A stretch of 64,000 nucleotides of DNA from a bacterium (lineage in GTDB: Bacteria; Armatimonadota; Zipacnadia; Zipacnadales; Zipacnadaceae): assembly GCA_030615605.1 (NCBI GenBank), contig JAUWYY010000007.1, forward strand, positions 96,819 to 160,818, given 5' to 3'. The notes beneath the pieces are model-generated. The model saw nothing but the letters and a program-made list of their open reading frames with translations. It had not been told where the DNA came from and ran no database searches. The position numbers and the translations under genes are program-made. Of the stretch, positions 1 through 8,569 are shown in pieces; the stretch's first letter is position 1, and the number at the start of each line of letters is the position of its first letter.

Positions 1-1350
1 GGTTTCGTCAAATCGCAGCACGAGCCTGTCGCCGTCCAACGCCACTGGACTGCCCGCCATAACTATCGGCGCTATCGGCATATTCCCCGACCTCTTCAGC
101 TCCACCGGCAGCCGCTGCCAGTGCTGCTGCACCACCTCCAGAGTCAGCGGCCCCTCCCCAAGAGCAGGAGCGGCTTCCGGCTGCTGCTGAGCTGCCGGTG
201 ACGCTGCAGATTCAGGTTCGGCAGCGGCGGGCGGTGGCTGGGCTGATTTGACCTGTGCCACCGGCACCAGTTGGGCCAGCGTCACCTCCACCAGCAGGGG
301 CTGCTGATTGGAATACCGCAACTGGTCACGAGCCTGGGAGAGACGATGGATAATATCCAGAATGCGCTCCGCGCCAAGCTGGGCGGCCTGCTGCTGACGC
401 TGCCCGGCAGCCTCCTGCTCCAGACCCGCCCAGGCAGGCACCTCCGCCTGCATAGCCGTGCGCAGCAAGTTACGGAAATACTCAGTGAGATCAACGACGA
501 ACTGCACCACATCCTTGCCGCCGTCCACCAGCTCATCTACCACGCCGAAAAGCCCGGCCATATCGCCGTCCACGACCAACTGAGCCGTGCGCGCCAGCAA
601 CGCCTCTTCGGTGATGCCCAGCACGGCCCGTACCACGTCCACATCAATCGGCTCATCGCTGCCGGCATAGGCAATGACCTGGTCGAGAATGCTCTCGCCA
701 TCGCGCAGCGCGCCGGTGGCTGCGATCGCAATCGCCCGCAGCGCCGCCTCGTCAATCTCTATCTCTTCTTGCTCGGCAATCTTGCGGAGTTGCTCGATTA
801 TCAGGCCGACGGGTATGGCCCGGAAGTCAAAGCGCTGGCAGCGCGACATTATGGTAGGGATAATCTTATGCGCCTCGGTGGTACACAGGATAAAGAAGCT
901 GTGCGCGGGCGGCTCCTCCAGAGTCTTGAGGAAGGCATTGGCGGCAGCAGCTGTGAGCATATGCGCTTCATCCAGGATGTACACCTTGTACCGCAACTCC
1001 GCAGGAGCATACGGGATGCCCTCCCGGAGGTTCCGCATGTCATCCACATGACCGCCCTTCGAGGCAGTGTCAATCTCGATGACGTCCATGGCGTTGCCTT
1101 TTTGAATAGCCACGCAACTGTCGCATTCCCCGCACGGCTCGGGCGTGGGGCCCTGCTCGCAGTTTATGGCCTTGGCAAAGACGCGGGCAGTGGAGGTCTT
1201 GCCTGTCCCCCGTGGGCCGGCGAACAGGTAGCCGTGGACAATCCGCCCTTCAGCCACCGCATTCTGCAGCGTCTGGCTGATATGCGGCTGCCCGACGATC
1301 TCCTCAAACCGCTGCGGCCTATATTTTAACGCAAAAGGTTGGTAAGACAT
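1..1350 (-). CDS. dnaX: DNA polymerase III subunit gamma/tau (3' end beyond window)
   Basis: Clamp-loader ATPase of the replicative polymerase, which loads the beta sliding clamp. The 450 codons visible run off the left edge. The N-terminus MSYQPFALKYRP is typical. A Walker A motif GPRGTGKTS lies at about residues 45-53, four zinc-binding cysteines at 64, 73, 76 and 79, and a DEAH Walker B at 127-130. A sensor region SRCQRF follows. Beyond about residue 370 the sequence is rich in Ala, Pro and Gln, as expected for the linker before the tau-type C-terminal domain. The ATG at 1350 gives the family N-terminus; no strong ribosome binding site is visible. Lying downstream of tRNA and SRP RNA genes is a common dnaX context. 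Identity is certain; whether full tau is made cannot be seen. Confidence 0.97.
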   Translation of the reverse strand, partial: MSYQPFALKYRPQRFEEIVGQPHISQTLQNAVAEGRIVHGYLFAGPRGTGKTSTARVFAKAINCEQGPTPEPCGECDSCVAIQKGNAMDVIEIDTASKGGHVDDMRNLREGIPYAPAELRYKVYILDEAHMLTAAAANAFLKTLEEPPAHSFFILCTTEAHKIIPTIMSRCQRFDFRAIPVGLIIEQLRKIAEQEEIEIDEAALRAIAIAATGALRDGESILDQVIAYAGSDEPIDVDVVRAVLGITEEALLARTAQLVVDGDMAGLFGVVDELVDGGKDVVQFVVDLTEYFRNLLRTAMQAEVPAWAGLEQEAAGQRQQQAAQLGAERILDIIHRLSQARDQLRYSNQQPLLVEVTLAQLVPVAQVKSAQPPPAAAEPESAASPAAQQQPEAAPALGEGPLTLEVVQQHWQRLPVELKRSGNMPIAPIVMAGSPVALDGDRLVLRFDET

Positions 1351-1369
1351 TGTGCTATAGAGCTAATTA

Positions 1370-1894
1370 TCACTCCCCGGGTTCTCCACGGTCCGTCGCA
1401 TCTCCCAGCCTAGCTGCGGTGGCCCTAGTATTATCCTCGATGTCTAGGTAAACCTGTATTCCCTCCACCAGCGCACGAAGCGAAAGGAAAATGAATGCAG
1501 CTACGATGGGAATAAGTAGCAATGCCAGGAGCACCATAAATCCGGATTGATCATTCTCATCGATTGTTGACACCACCGCAATACTCGCCACGACGAAGCA
1601 TAGACATGCCCAGCCAAGCTGGAGCCAAGCGAAGACCATACATATGTACTGATACATACGCAACACTGGGTAACGAACAACACCTCTAAGCGGCGGAACC
1701 CACAGCCATATGCGCCACTGTGCCGACTGTTGTGCAGACCTTGGTTGACCAGGCGGTGGCTGACCGGCAGTAGCCTCTCTTCTACGTGCCTCCACAGACA
1801 CAGCCGCACCGCAATGAGGACAGTAATCAGCATCCGCAGAGACCTGCCGCCTGCACTGTGGACAGTATACTGGGTTCGTGAAGTCGCTCTCCAT
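1370..1894 (-). CDS. zinc-ribbon membrane protein
   Basis: Small membrane protein of 174 residues with unknown function. The N-terminus has two CxxC pairs (CPQC near residue 12 and CPHC near residue 26), the pattern of a zinc-ribbon domain. A Pro/Gln-rich linker follows, then two hydrophobic stretches at about residues 85-108 and 120-142 that should cross the membrane, and a polar tail. The ATG at 1894 is preceded by GGAGGGG at good spacing. It lies 19 bp upstream of dnaX on the same strand, so it may be cotranscribed. The zinc ribbon plus transmembrane layout is common among uncharacterised bacterial proteins and gives no specific role. Confidence 0.75.
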   Translation of the reverse strand: MESDFTNPVYCPQCRRQVSADADYCPHCGAAVSVEARRREATAGQPPPGQPRSAQQSAQWRIWLWVPPLRGVVRYPVLRMYQYICMVFAWLQLGWACLCFVVASIAVVSTIDENDQSGFMVLLALLLIPIVAAFIFLSLRALVEGIQVYLDIEDNTRATAARLGDATDRGEPGE

Positions 1895-2000
1895 ACTTGC
1901 CCCTCCTCAATTACTGTAAGGCCGTCTCCTCAATGGCACTTACTTAGGTAGTCTCCCTCCGCCAAAGCTATATGGCTTACGCCTGTGATACCACACTTGT

Positions 2001-2999
2001 TCAGACCTTAGGTTCCGCTCCTTCTGGCCAAACATAAACGAATGCCGCGCGGCCCGCGTCCTTGAGTTTGTCTTGCGCCTTCTTTACAAGGCCCCAGGCT
2101 GGGGAGTATACAAGCTTCTTGTCCTTGCATTCAAGTTTATCAAGTTCAGGAGGTACACGGATGTTGAGTACCGCGTTCCGACAGAGCAAGTTCTTCAGTG
2201 GTTGGTTAATTGGATGGTTCCAGTCCTCATTGACCTTGACCTCGATGCCAATGGAACTCTGGTCTTTCTCACAGTCGTATAGAAGGTCAAGGTAGAACCC
2301 GCACCAGAAACCAATGCCCCATACCTGTGACCCTGCGAACCGATAACCATACTTGCAGAGCACAGGGGTTAGAATCTCCTCAATTACAGGCTCAGTTGCC
2401 TTCGAGTCCCCTTCAGGACGTTGCTGGGTGTAAACAGGTATACAGCCATCGCGGAGGGCTCGCTCTAGTGGCTCTCGTAAGTCTGCTACGATATTCGCCA
2501 GCTGTGGAGACGGATCTCCGACACCCCAGTCTTCCTCGGGGCAGAACTCGTCAACTCTGCCATTTCGCACATCCACAAAGGCCACGTCATACACATGCCA
2601 TAGCAGCCCCTGCCAGCGCTCCCGCAAGGACGGATAATTGTCGGGGTTCCACTTCTGCGTCGTCTTACTCGTCACATAGCCGAGTGCAAGACATGGAGCG
2701 TCGAGGCGCAGGCGCTGATACGCTGCTACATCAGGGAAGTTGTAAGCCACTGATTCCAGTACCCGCTTGACGATAGGGAATGGTTCATTGCACAGCGGAC
2801 ACCTCTCGATAAGCAGTTCGGCTGGCCCCTCGCCATCACCAAAACCGTCGGCAACCGTGCACCAATCTCTCTGTTCGAGATCGCCGATGCCTTCCTCCTG
2901 CAGTTTTTTGACAAACGCTCTGACGCCCTCCCGACACATCGCGTATACCTCCGTCCGCCTGCCGTCAAACAGCCGCACATCCTCTATTCGCGACACCAT
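2001..2999 (-). CDS. hypothetical protein, possible PD-(D/E)xK-like fold
   Basis: A 332-residue soluble protein not assigned to a named family. It has one CPLC pair near residue 87. In the C-terminal half, a segment with FYLDLLYD followed about 10 residues later by GIEVKV resembles the D...ExK core of restriction-endonuclease-like folds. No signal peptide or membrane segment is evident. The ATG at 2999 is the longest start; its ribosome binding site is weak. It is transcribed in the same direction as its neighbours, with about 70 bp to the response regulator gene and 106 bp to the zinc-ribbon gene. The nuclease resemblance is inference from one motif and could be chance. Confidence 0.6.
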   Translation of the reverse strand: MVSRIEDVRLFDGRRTEVYAMCREGVRAFVKKLQEEGIGDLEQRDWCTVADGFGDGEGPAELLIERCPLCNEPFPIVKRVLESVAYNFPDVAAYQRLRLDAPCLALGYVTSKTTQKWNPDNYPSLRERWQGLLWHVYDVAFVDVRNGRVDEFCPEEDWGVGDPSPQLANIVADLREPLERALRDGCIPVYTQQRPEGDSKATEPVIEEILTPVLCKYGYRFAGSQVWGIGFWCGFYLDLLYDCEKDQSSIGIEVKVNEDWNHPINQPLKNLLCRNAVLNIRVPPELDKLECKDKKLVYSPAWGLVKKAQDKLKDAGRAAFVYVWPEGAEPKV

Positions 3000-3069
3000 T
3001 CGACAATCTCAGGGCAGGTGAATGCCGCTCCTACGAAACCAATGGGCGTGGCTATGCCGCTCGGCTGCC

Positions 3070-3471
3070 TTAAGGAGCTGCGTTGCCAGCCACGGCTCGC
3101 CGTACCAGGTTGAGCAGCAGCGGCTGGTCAATGGGCTTGTCCACGAACCCGACCACCTGGGATTCCAGGTGCTGGCGGATGTTGTCAGGTATTTCGTAGG
3201 CAGTACAGAAGATTATCTGGGCATCCGGATCAATGCCGAGCATCGTCCGCACCCACTCGTTGCCGTCCAGCCCGGGCATTTTCCAATCCATGATAACCGC
3301 GCCGATTGTGTCGTGCTCAGCGCGGAATATCTCGGTGGCCTGGCCCCCTTCCCGACTGTCCAGCACACGATAGCCAGCCCCCTGTAGTATAGTGCGGAGC
3401 GCCTTGATCACCTCGTAGTCATCGTCAACTATCAGCACGGTTGCAGCTTCCTGCTTCTCCTGGTTGCACAC
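3070..3471 (-). CDS. stand-alone response regulator receiver domain protein
   Basis: Single-domain two-component receiver of 133 residues with no output domain. It has the acidic pocket VDDD at residues 15-18, the phospho-acceptor Asp62 in MDWKMPG, the switch Thr90 and the conserved Lys112 in DKP. Such proteins usually act by protein-protein contact in phosphorelays or chemotaxis-like systems. The GTG start at 3471 follows AAGGGGGG. No cognate kinase is adjacent; the nearest kinase-like gene is at 11.8-12.6 kb and looks degenerate. It lies just downstream of the SRP RNA and its trailer array. Confidence 0.9.
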   Translation of the reverse strand: MCNQEKQEAATVLIVDDDYEVIKALRTILQGAGYRVLDSREGGQATEIFRAEHDTIGAVIMDWKMPGLDGNEWVRTMLGIDPDAQIIFCTAYEIPDNIRQHLESQVVGFVDKPIDQPLLLNLVRRAVAGNAAP

Positions 3472-3586
3472 GGCGGTTCCCCCCTTGTAATCTGTTAGCT
3501 GCTCACCAACTCAATTGTTTTATCAATGAGTTCTTCCCCGGCCGGGTTCTCCTCCCCTCCAAGCCTCTCCCGCTGTCTGCCATCGT

Positions 3587-3669
3587 CCTGCCGTTGCTCC
3601 TGCCGTTTTCCTGTCGTTATACCTGCCGTTGCGCCTGTCGTTACTCCTGTTGTTGCACCTGCCGTCAAA
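3587..3669 (-). repeat. 12-nt tandem repeat array, 3' side of SRP RNA
   Basis: About six or seven units of consensus CCTGYCGTTRYA (plus strand), most exactly 12 nt. The array begins about 2 nt after the predicted SRP RNA 3' end (transcription runs right to left) and grows more degenerate further downstream. It is the same family as the arrays after the tRNA genes. Confidence 0.9.
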
Positions 3670-3670
3670 T

Positions 3671-3941
<271 letters not shown>

Positions 3942-3944
3942 ATT

Positions 3945-4024
3945 TGACGACAGGTATAACGACAGGAAAACGACAGGTGTAACAGCAGGTTCAACAACAG
4001 GAAAACCACAGGCTAAACAGCAGG
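3945..4024 (+). repeat. 12-nt tandem repeat array, 5' side of SRP RNA, inverted orientation
   Basis: About seven units of ACGACAGG plus three or four variable bases (plus strand), the reverse complement of the other arrays in this region. It starts 3 nt upstream of the SRP RNA 5' end. In a transcript it could pair with the array on the 3' side and extend the SRP closing stem. Confidence 0.85.
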
Positions 4025-4051
4025 TTGTGACTGGGCGGCAACGACTCGGCA

Positions 4052-4414
4052 TCAACCCTCCTGGTCACCAACCGTGTCCTTGAACTTGTGCATCATTCGA
4101 ACTAACCCCGCGGCTAAGACTTCCCCCCTTTGGAGCTGCTCCCCAGATAGATAGCCTATATCACGGCATAGTAGAAGAAGGCATTGAACTTCTGCCAGAG
4201 AGCCTAGCCCTATACTAAGAAAACGAGCGAATTCAGCCGGTGTGGCACGAGCATGACCCTCCACAATATTAGCAGCTACCGATACTGCCGCCCGCCTTAA
4301 TTGAGAGACCAGTCCGTAGCGCTCTTCCTGGGGCAGGTGCTCGGTAAGCCCGTATATCTCGAGGGCCAACTTATGAGCCTTCTGCCATACGGCCAGAGAT
4401 TCAAACGCTGGCAT
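4052..4414 (-). CDS. four-helix bundle protein (23S rRNA intervening-sequence protein family)
   Basis: A 120-residue protein resembling the four-helix bundle family first found in 23S rRNA intervening sequences. Family features seen are FESLAVWQKAHKLALEIY at the N-terminus, LVSQLRRAAVSVAANIVEG in the middle and SLAEVQCLLLLC after it. The reading frame stays open upstream, but the ATG at 4414 is preceded by GGGGAAGGA, and the upstream extension would only translate a tRNA gene and a repeat array. The gene sits between tRNA-Ser(GGA) and the SRP RNA, an unusual place, and is flanked by repeat arrays on both sides. Molecular function of the family is unknown. Confidence 0.88.
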   Translation of the reverse strand: MPAFESLAVWQKAHKLALEIYGLTEHLPQEERYGLVSQLRRAAVSVAANIVEGHARATPAEFARFLSIGLGSLAEVQCLLLLCRDIGYLSGEQLQRGEVLAAGLVRMMHKFKDTVGDQEG

Positions 4415-4435
4415 TCCTTCCCCTTTTTCGTTCCG

Positions 4436-4516
4436 CCTGTCGTTAGTCCTGCCGTGCCCTGTTCGTTGCCTGCCGTTGTTCCTGTCGTTGTACCTGCCGT
4501 TATACCTGTCGTCCCC
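4436..4516 (-). repeat. 12-nt tandem repeat array after tRNA-Ser(GGA)
   Basis: About seven units of CCTGYCGTTRYA (plus strand), two with small indels. In the transcribed direction the first unit begins directly after the encoded CCA, and the array ends about 20 nt before the start codon of the four-helix bundle gene. Confidence 0.9.
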
Positions 4517-4607
<91 letters not shown>

Positions 4608-4626
4608 TGTTGCCCGGCCGCCATCA

Positions 4627-4793
<167 letters not shown>

Positions 4794-4816
4794 GCACCCG
4801 TCGTTATCTGCCCCTA

Positions 4817-4853
4817 CCTGCCGTTGTACCTGTTGTTCATCCTGCCGTCGAAC
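4817..4853 (-). repeat. 12-nt tandem repeat array after tRNA-Arg(CCT)
   Basis: Three clear units, plus a degenerate one near 4796-4810. It abuts the encoded CCA of tRNA-Arg(CCT) and is the shortest array of the set. Confidence 0.85.
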
Positions 4854-4931
4854 TGGCGCCCCCGGCCCGATTCGAACGGGCGACCCGCAACTTAGGAGGT
4901 TGCTGCTCTATCCAAGCTGAGCTACGGGGGC
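4854..4931 (-). tRNA. tRNA-Arg (anticodon CCT)
   Basis: Acceptor GCCCCCG/CGGGGGC, D arm TAGCTCAG, T arm GTTCGAATC and encoded CCA. The anticodon loop CTCCTAA gives CCT, which reads AGG. Confidence 0.96.
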
Positions 4932-4978
4932 ACCGGTAGGTACTACAGTGGACAGTGGTTAGTAAACAGTGGCCAGTA

Positions 4979-5032
4979 CCACCACCCGCCAGCCCCGCGT
5001 CAACAGGGCCCTTTGTCGTCGTCCCTGCCGTT
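4979..5032. repeat. 54-nt direct repeat, copy 1 (spacer between tRNA-Arg genes)
   Basis: Identical over 54 nt to 5200-5253. It consists of non-array spacer plus the first bases of the next 12-nt array. Degenerate AGTGG-type motifs precede both copies. It suggests duplication of a spacer plus a tRNA-Arg gene. Confidence 0.9.
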
Positions 5033-5083
5033 ACACCTGCCGTTATGCCTGTCGTTGTACCTGCCGTTGTACCTGTCGTATCC
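5024..5083 (-). repeat. 12-nt tandem repeat array after tRNA-Arg(GCG)
   Basis: Five units of CCTGYCGTTRYA (plus strand), the last one base short, ending at the encoded CCA of tRNA-Arg(GCG). Confidence 0.9.
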
Positions 5084-5161
5084 TGGCGCGCTCGGCGCGA
5101 TTTGAACGCGCGACCCCTGGCTCCGCAGGCCAGTGCTCTATCCCCTGAGCTACGAGCGCGC
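5084..5161 (-). tRNA. tRNA-Arg (anticodon GCG)
   Basis: Acceptor GCGCGCT/AGCGCGC, D arm TAGCTCAG, T arm GTTCAAATC and encoded CCA. The anticodon loop CTGCGGA gives GCG. Most bacteria read CGN codons with an ACG (inosine) tRNA, so an encoded G34 is noteworthy. Confidence 0.92.
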
Positions 5162-5199
5162 TTGATACTACTATAGTGGCAAGTGGTTAGTGGCTATTG

Positions 5200-5253
5200 C
5201 CACCACCCGCCAGCCCCGCGTCAACAGGGCCCTTTGTCGTCGTCCCTGCCGTT
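5200..5253. repeat. 54-nt direct repeat, copy 2
   Basis: Second copy of the 54-nt repeat at 4979-5032, lying before the array of tRNA-Arg(CCG). The two neighbouring tRNA-Arg genes also share most of their anticodon arm sequence. Confidence 0.9.
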
Positions 5254-5316
5254 CCTCCTGCCGTTGTACCTGTCGTTATGCCTGCCGTTGTACCTGTTGC
5301 TCATCCTGCCGTAACC
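5245..5316 (-). repeat. 12-nt tandem repeat array after tRNA-Arg(CCG)
   Basis: Six units in exact 12-nt register (72 nt), ending directly at the encoded CCA of the tRNA. Confidence 0.92.
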
Positions 5317-5392
5317 TGGCGCGCCCGGAGCGATTCGAACGCTCGACCCCTGGCTCCGGAGGCCAGTGCTCTATCCACTGAGCTACGGGCGC
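5317..5392 (-). tRNA. tRNA-Arg (anticodon CCG)
   Basis: Acceptor GCGCCCG/CGGGCGC, D arm TAGCTCAG, T arm GTTCGAATC and encoded CCA. The anticodon loop CTCCGGA gives CCG, which reads CGG. Confidence 0.96.
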
Positions 5393-5410
5393 ACTCTGTT
5401 TATGCCGTTG

Positions 5411-5564
<154 letters not shown>

Positions 5565-5576
5565 ACACAGACTACT

Positions 5577-5605
5577 ATTTTAGCACATTTGGGGCAGGTA
5601 GGCAA
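5577..5605 (-). promoter_or_regulatory. promoter of the tRNA cluster
   Basis: On the minus strand TTGCCT and TAAAAT are separated by 17 bp, ending about 12 bp before the first tRNA. This is a good sigma-70-type match. The rest of the gap up to 5674 shows no gene. Confidence 0.6.
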
Positions 5606-5674
5606 GCGACAACTAACGCGTTCTCATCGTCTAGTGTACACCAGTCCACCGGTTTGTTGATACTACACTCAAGT

Positions 5675-7021
5675 CTACGGAACTGCTCGGCCCACGGCGT
5701 ATACCCGGTCGGAGTAGAAGTAGATGGTGCCGCCTTTTCCGAGCACGGGGGAACTGGGCGAACAAGGGCTTGATGGCACGCGCACATGCCAAGCCACTTG
5801 CCCGTCGGGAAGAACACAATACACATGCGACGACCACTTGCTCCCTGGAGTGTCTGCAGTGAATCCGGTCACATATACACGCCCCCCCCTGTCAACGGCT
5901 GGGGCAGTCGGGACCTCGCAAGGTATGGAGACGGACCACACCACCTCACCGGTATGGGTCACGCGGTGCAGGATATGGGGCGTATGTTCCCAGAAGCCGC
6001 TGGCACCGGCGGATGCCCCATTCACCTGAGGCTTTGTGATAACGTAGAGTGCATCCCCCGTCAGAGCAGGGTTAGCTCTGGCATTGCCATCCAATTGTCG
6101 GCGCCAGTTGACTGCCAGGCTGTCTGCATCAAGCTGGTAGAGCGTTCCATCGTTCATTAGCACGTAAACGACGTCGGGCTCAACACCTATCGCTACTCCT
6201 GGTACCCAACTATGCGTGCCCAGCGCCTGGCTCAGCACAGTCGCCTCTTCACCTGAATGGGGGAACTCCAGCATATGGACCGCACGGTCCGACGCGCAGT
6301 ACACTCGTGTGTTGTCAGCATGCTGCTTCAAGGCGATTGCCGACAGTCCCCAACTCTCCGTTTCCGGCATAGCTAATTTCCTGACTAGCCGACCACTCGG
6401 ACTCAGAACAGTCAAGTCAGTAACCCCATAACTACCGCCCGACGTCAACAGGCATATGCGCCCCTCTTGGTCTATCAGTGGGGAAGTTAGGGGCGCACCC
6501 TTCCTATATGTCCAGAGTCGTCTTCCCTGCGGACTGAAGGCATAGAGACGTCCCCCGCAGCGTTGGGGCCAAGGGAAATCACTGACGAACGTTCTGGTAG
6601 CTACCAAGACGGTACCGTCAGAACCGATAGCAGGCGAGTACACCCCCCCTCGGTCATGGCCTTGTAACAACTTTCCGGGGAACTTGAACTGCCATGCTAT
6701 ACTGCCGTCCGGGCGAATGGCATACAGGCCCTCGGTGCATGAGCAGTACAACGTGCCATCTGAATCAATAACGGGAGACACATCACCACTGGCCGGATAG
6801 TTGCTCAACTCATCCGACCTCCATAGCAGCACGGCAGAATCAGGACCTCGCACAGCTGCAAATCCTGTGTTGCCACAATCAGCTCGGAACATCGGCCACG
6901 CTGCAGAGCCAGCAAGCGCGACCGTTTGCGAATGTCCCCGCGTCCGATTCCAAAACAGGCAAACTGCCCAGACAGCAACCAACACCAGAATCAGAGCCGC
7001 CAGTATCTTCCAGTAGTTCAT
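5675..7021 (-). CDS. membrane-anchored PQQ-like beta-propeller protein
   Basis: A 448-residue protein with one N-terminal transmembrane anchor (about residues 5-24) and an extracytoplasmic propeller. Repeated blades with patterns such as SPVIDSDGTLY, YSPAIGSDGTV and APAVDRGGRVYV are typical of PQQ/YVTN-type propellers. A nearby WPMFRADCGNTG motif matches the usual start of such propellers. Function cannot be read from the fold; candidates are assembly scaffold, sensor or redox protein. The ATG at 7021 follows GAGGAGG; an in-frame start 21 bp upstream is less well placed. It is the last gene after the export gate genes and lies 43 bp from flhB, so cotranscription is plausible. Confidence 0.85.
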   Translation of the reverse strand: MNYWKILAALILVLVAVWAVCLFWNRTRGHSQTVALAGSAAWPMFRADCGNTGFAAVRGPDSAVLLWRSDELSNYPASGDVSPVIDSDGTLYCSCTEGLYAIRPDGSIAWQFKFPGKLLQGHDRGGVYSPAIGSDGTVLVATRTFVSDFPWPQRCGGRLYAFSPQGRRLWTYRKGAPLTSPLIDQEGRICLLTSGGSYGVTDLTVLSPSGRLVRKLAMPETESWGLSAIALKQHADNTRVYCASDRAVHMLEFPHSGEEATVLSQALGTHSWVPGVAIGVEPDVVYVLMNDGTLYQLDADSLAVNWRRQLDGNARANPALTGDALYVITKPQVNGASAGASGFWEHTPHILHRVTHTGEVVWSVSIPCEVPTAPAVDRGGRVYVTGFTADTPGSKWSSHVYCVLPDGQVAWHVRVPSSPCSPSSPVLGKGGTIYFYSDRVYAVGRAVP

Positions 7022-7064
7022 CGTACGCCCTCCTCGCATCATCAGCGTAGCTACACGGCATCCG

Positions 7065-7787
7065 TTATTGTGGTGTGCGCCGCCGTTGCCGCCACCAGCG
7101 CACCAGCCAACTACCTTCGGTCTCGCGGATTTCCTGCTGTAGTTCCTGGTGGGTCATCGCCGCGCCACGCCAGAAACTTGCGCGCTGGTACAGATAGTCA
7201 CACAGCCCCAGGCCCACCATCAGCAGCCCAAACCGCCAGGCAAAGGCCCATACTATCTGCTGCAAGTGATGAGCTAGGAGTTGAGGCTGGTGGGTGGGGA
7301 TATCCAGCAATTGTGGCAGCAATCCATAGATTATCAGCCCGCCTCCCGCCAGAATGACCGCCGAAACCATTAGCTCCCAGGCCAAATCAGCAGCCGGCGC
7401 GCGGGCGTAGCTCACTTTAGAGCCCTCGGAGAATACCCCGGCAGAGCCGTCGCCACCCGGCGCAGCCCACCGCTGCAGCGTCCCGATGCCCAGAGCCACC
7501 AGCCAGATTGCCACCAGTGCCGCGACCAGCACCAATCCGGCTGCAATGAGCGGCGGTGCCTTCAGCGCTGCAACTGGATCTTCAAAGCTGCTCTTTAGCA
7601 GCCCGGCCAGCAGCCGACTCAGCACCCCTATTATCAGGCCCGAGAAACCAGCAGCTATTAGCAACACAGCCGCCAGCACTCCGGCGGCAGTCAACACCTG
7701 GCTGCGGGGGAGGATACCGGCCTGGCGCAACCGAGCCAGGCGGCGGGCGGTGGGCGCATATTCTCGCAAATCGCCGTCGGCGGACAT
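7065..7787 (-). CDS. flhB: FlhB/YscU-family export gate protein lacking the C-terminal domain
   Basis: Homologue of the membrane domain of FlhB, the export gate component that controls substrate specificity in flagellar and type III secretion. The N-terminus (PTARRLARLRQAGILPRS) matches the family's cytoplasmic start, four hydrophobic segments follow, and the segment MTHQELQQEIRETEG matches the end of the membrane domain. The protein then stops at 240 residues; family members are usually about 350. The C-terminal cytoplasmic domain with the self-cleaving NPTH motif is absent, and none is visible downstream. The start at 7787 is 17 bp after fliR. Either a minimal variant or a truncated gene. 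Confidence 0.87.
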   Translation of the reverse strand: MSADGDLREYAPTARRLARLRQAGILPRSQVLTAAGVLAAVLLIAAGFSGLIIGVLSRLLAGLLKSSFEDPVAALKAPPLIAAGLVLVAALVAIWLVALGIGTLQRWAAPGGDGSAGVFSEGSKVSYARAPAADLAWELMVSAVILAGGGLIIYGLLPQLLDIPTHQPQLLAHHLQQIVWAFAWRFGLLMVGLGLCDYLYQRASFWRGAAMTHQELQQEIRETEGSWLVRWWRQRRRTPQ

Positions 7788-7804
7788 CGGCTCCCACTGA
7801 GGTG

Positions 7805-8551
7805 CTACAGGCTATTTACAAATGCAGCCAGATTCGTTTGCATAACGGAGAACTGCCAGGTCACAAACTGGCCCAGCAGGGGCAGGGTGATTACCAGGGC
7901 CAGCAGGGCCACCGGCCAGCGCACCGCCGGTAGGACCGGCGCCCAGGCCACGTTGGGCAGCGCCCGGGCGGTCATCGCCAGCACAACATCAGCCAGGAAT
8001 AGCGCTGTTATGACCGGCGCGGCCATCACCAGGCCAATCAGGAACATCTGAGCGGCCACACTGGTGACGGCGGTGACAATCGGCTCAGCGGAGATGCTAC
8101 CGGCCACCGGCACAACGGTGAAGCTGTGATAGAGCTGCTGGACTAACCAGTGGTGACCGCCAATGATAATGAACAGCACCAGGGCCAGCAGGTAGTAGAG
8201 TCGCGCAATCGGCCCAAGCTCCCCTTCGCTGAAGCCGCTGGCCGCGCCGCTCCCGACGTAATGTTCAATCATCTGGCCGGCCAGCAGCGCTCCCCAGAAG
8301 ACCAAGGCTCCCGTAAATCCAAAGGTCAAACCCACCATCAACTCTCGAAGGGCTGCCGCTATCAGCAAACCGGAAGAGTCCATTACCACCGAGGGTTCTA
8401 TCAACGGCGTAATGGCAATGGCAACCACACCGGCCAGGCCCAGGCGCACCACCAGCGGCACATCGCGCCAGTTCCACGGGGGCAGCAGCAGTAGCGCCCC
8501 GGCGCAGCGGGCGAAAACCAACAGAAAGATGGCTATTGAGGGAAACTGCAT
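7805..8551 (-). CDS. fliR: flagellar/type III export gate protein FliR
   Basis: Integral membrane component of the export gate (FliP-FliQ-FliR complex in the inner membrane). 248 residues with about six hydrophobic segments; the N-terminal FARCAGALLLLPPW and the central LRELMVGLTFGFTGALVFWG match the family. Length is near the usual 255-260. The ATG at 8551 lies 18 bp from fliQ. The order fliP, fliQ, fliR, flhB is the classical one. The pore would need FliP and FliQ, both present upstream. Confidence 0.93.
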   Translation of the reverse strand: MQFPSIAIFLLVFARCAGALLLLPPWNWRDVPLVVRLGLAGVVAIAITPLIEPSVVMDSSGLLIAAALRELMVGLTFGFTGALVFWGALLAGQMIEHYVGSGAASGFSEGELGPIARLYYLLALVLFIIIGGHHWLVQQLYHSFTVVPVAGSISAEPIVTAVTSVAAQMFLIGLVMAAPVITALFLADVVLAMTARALPNVAWAPVLPAVRWPVALLALVITLPLLGQFVTWQFSVMQTNLAAFVNSL

Positions 8552-8569
8552 TGATCGCTCAGCCTATGC

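Noticed and set aside
271..1329. Long open frame (about 350 codons) on the plus strand opposite dnaX
   Set aside because: It is antisense to a clearly conserved dnaX frame and has no family resemblance.
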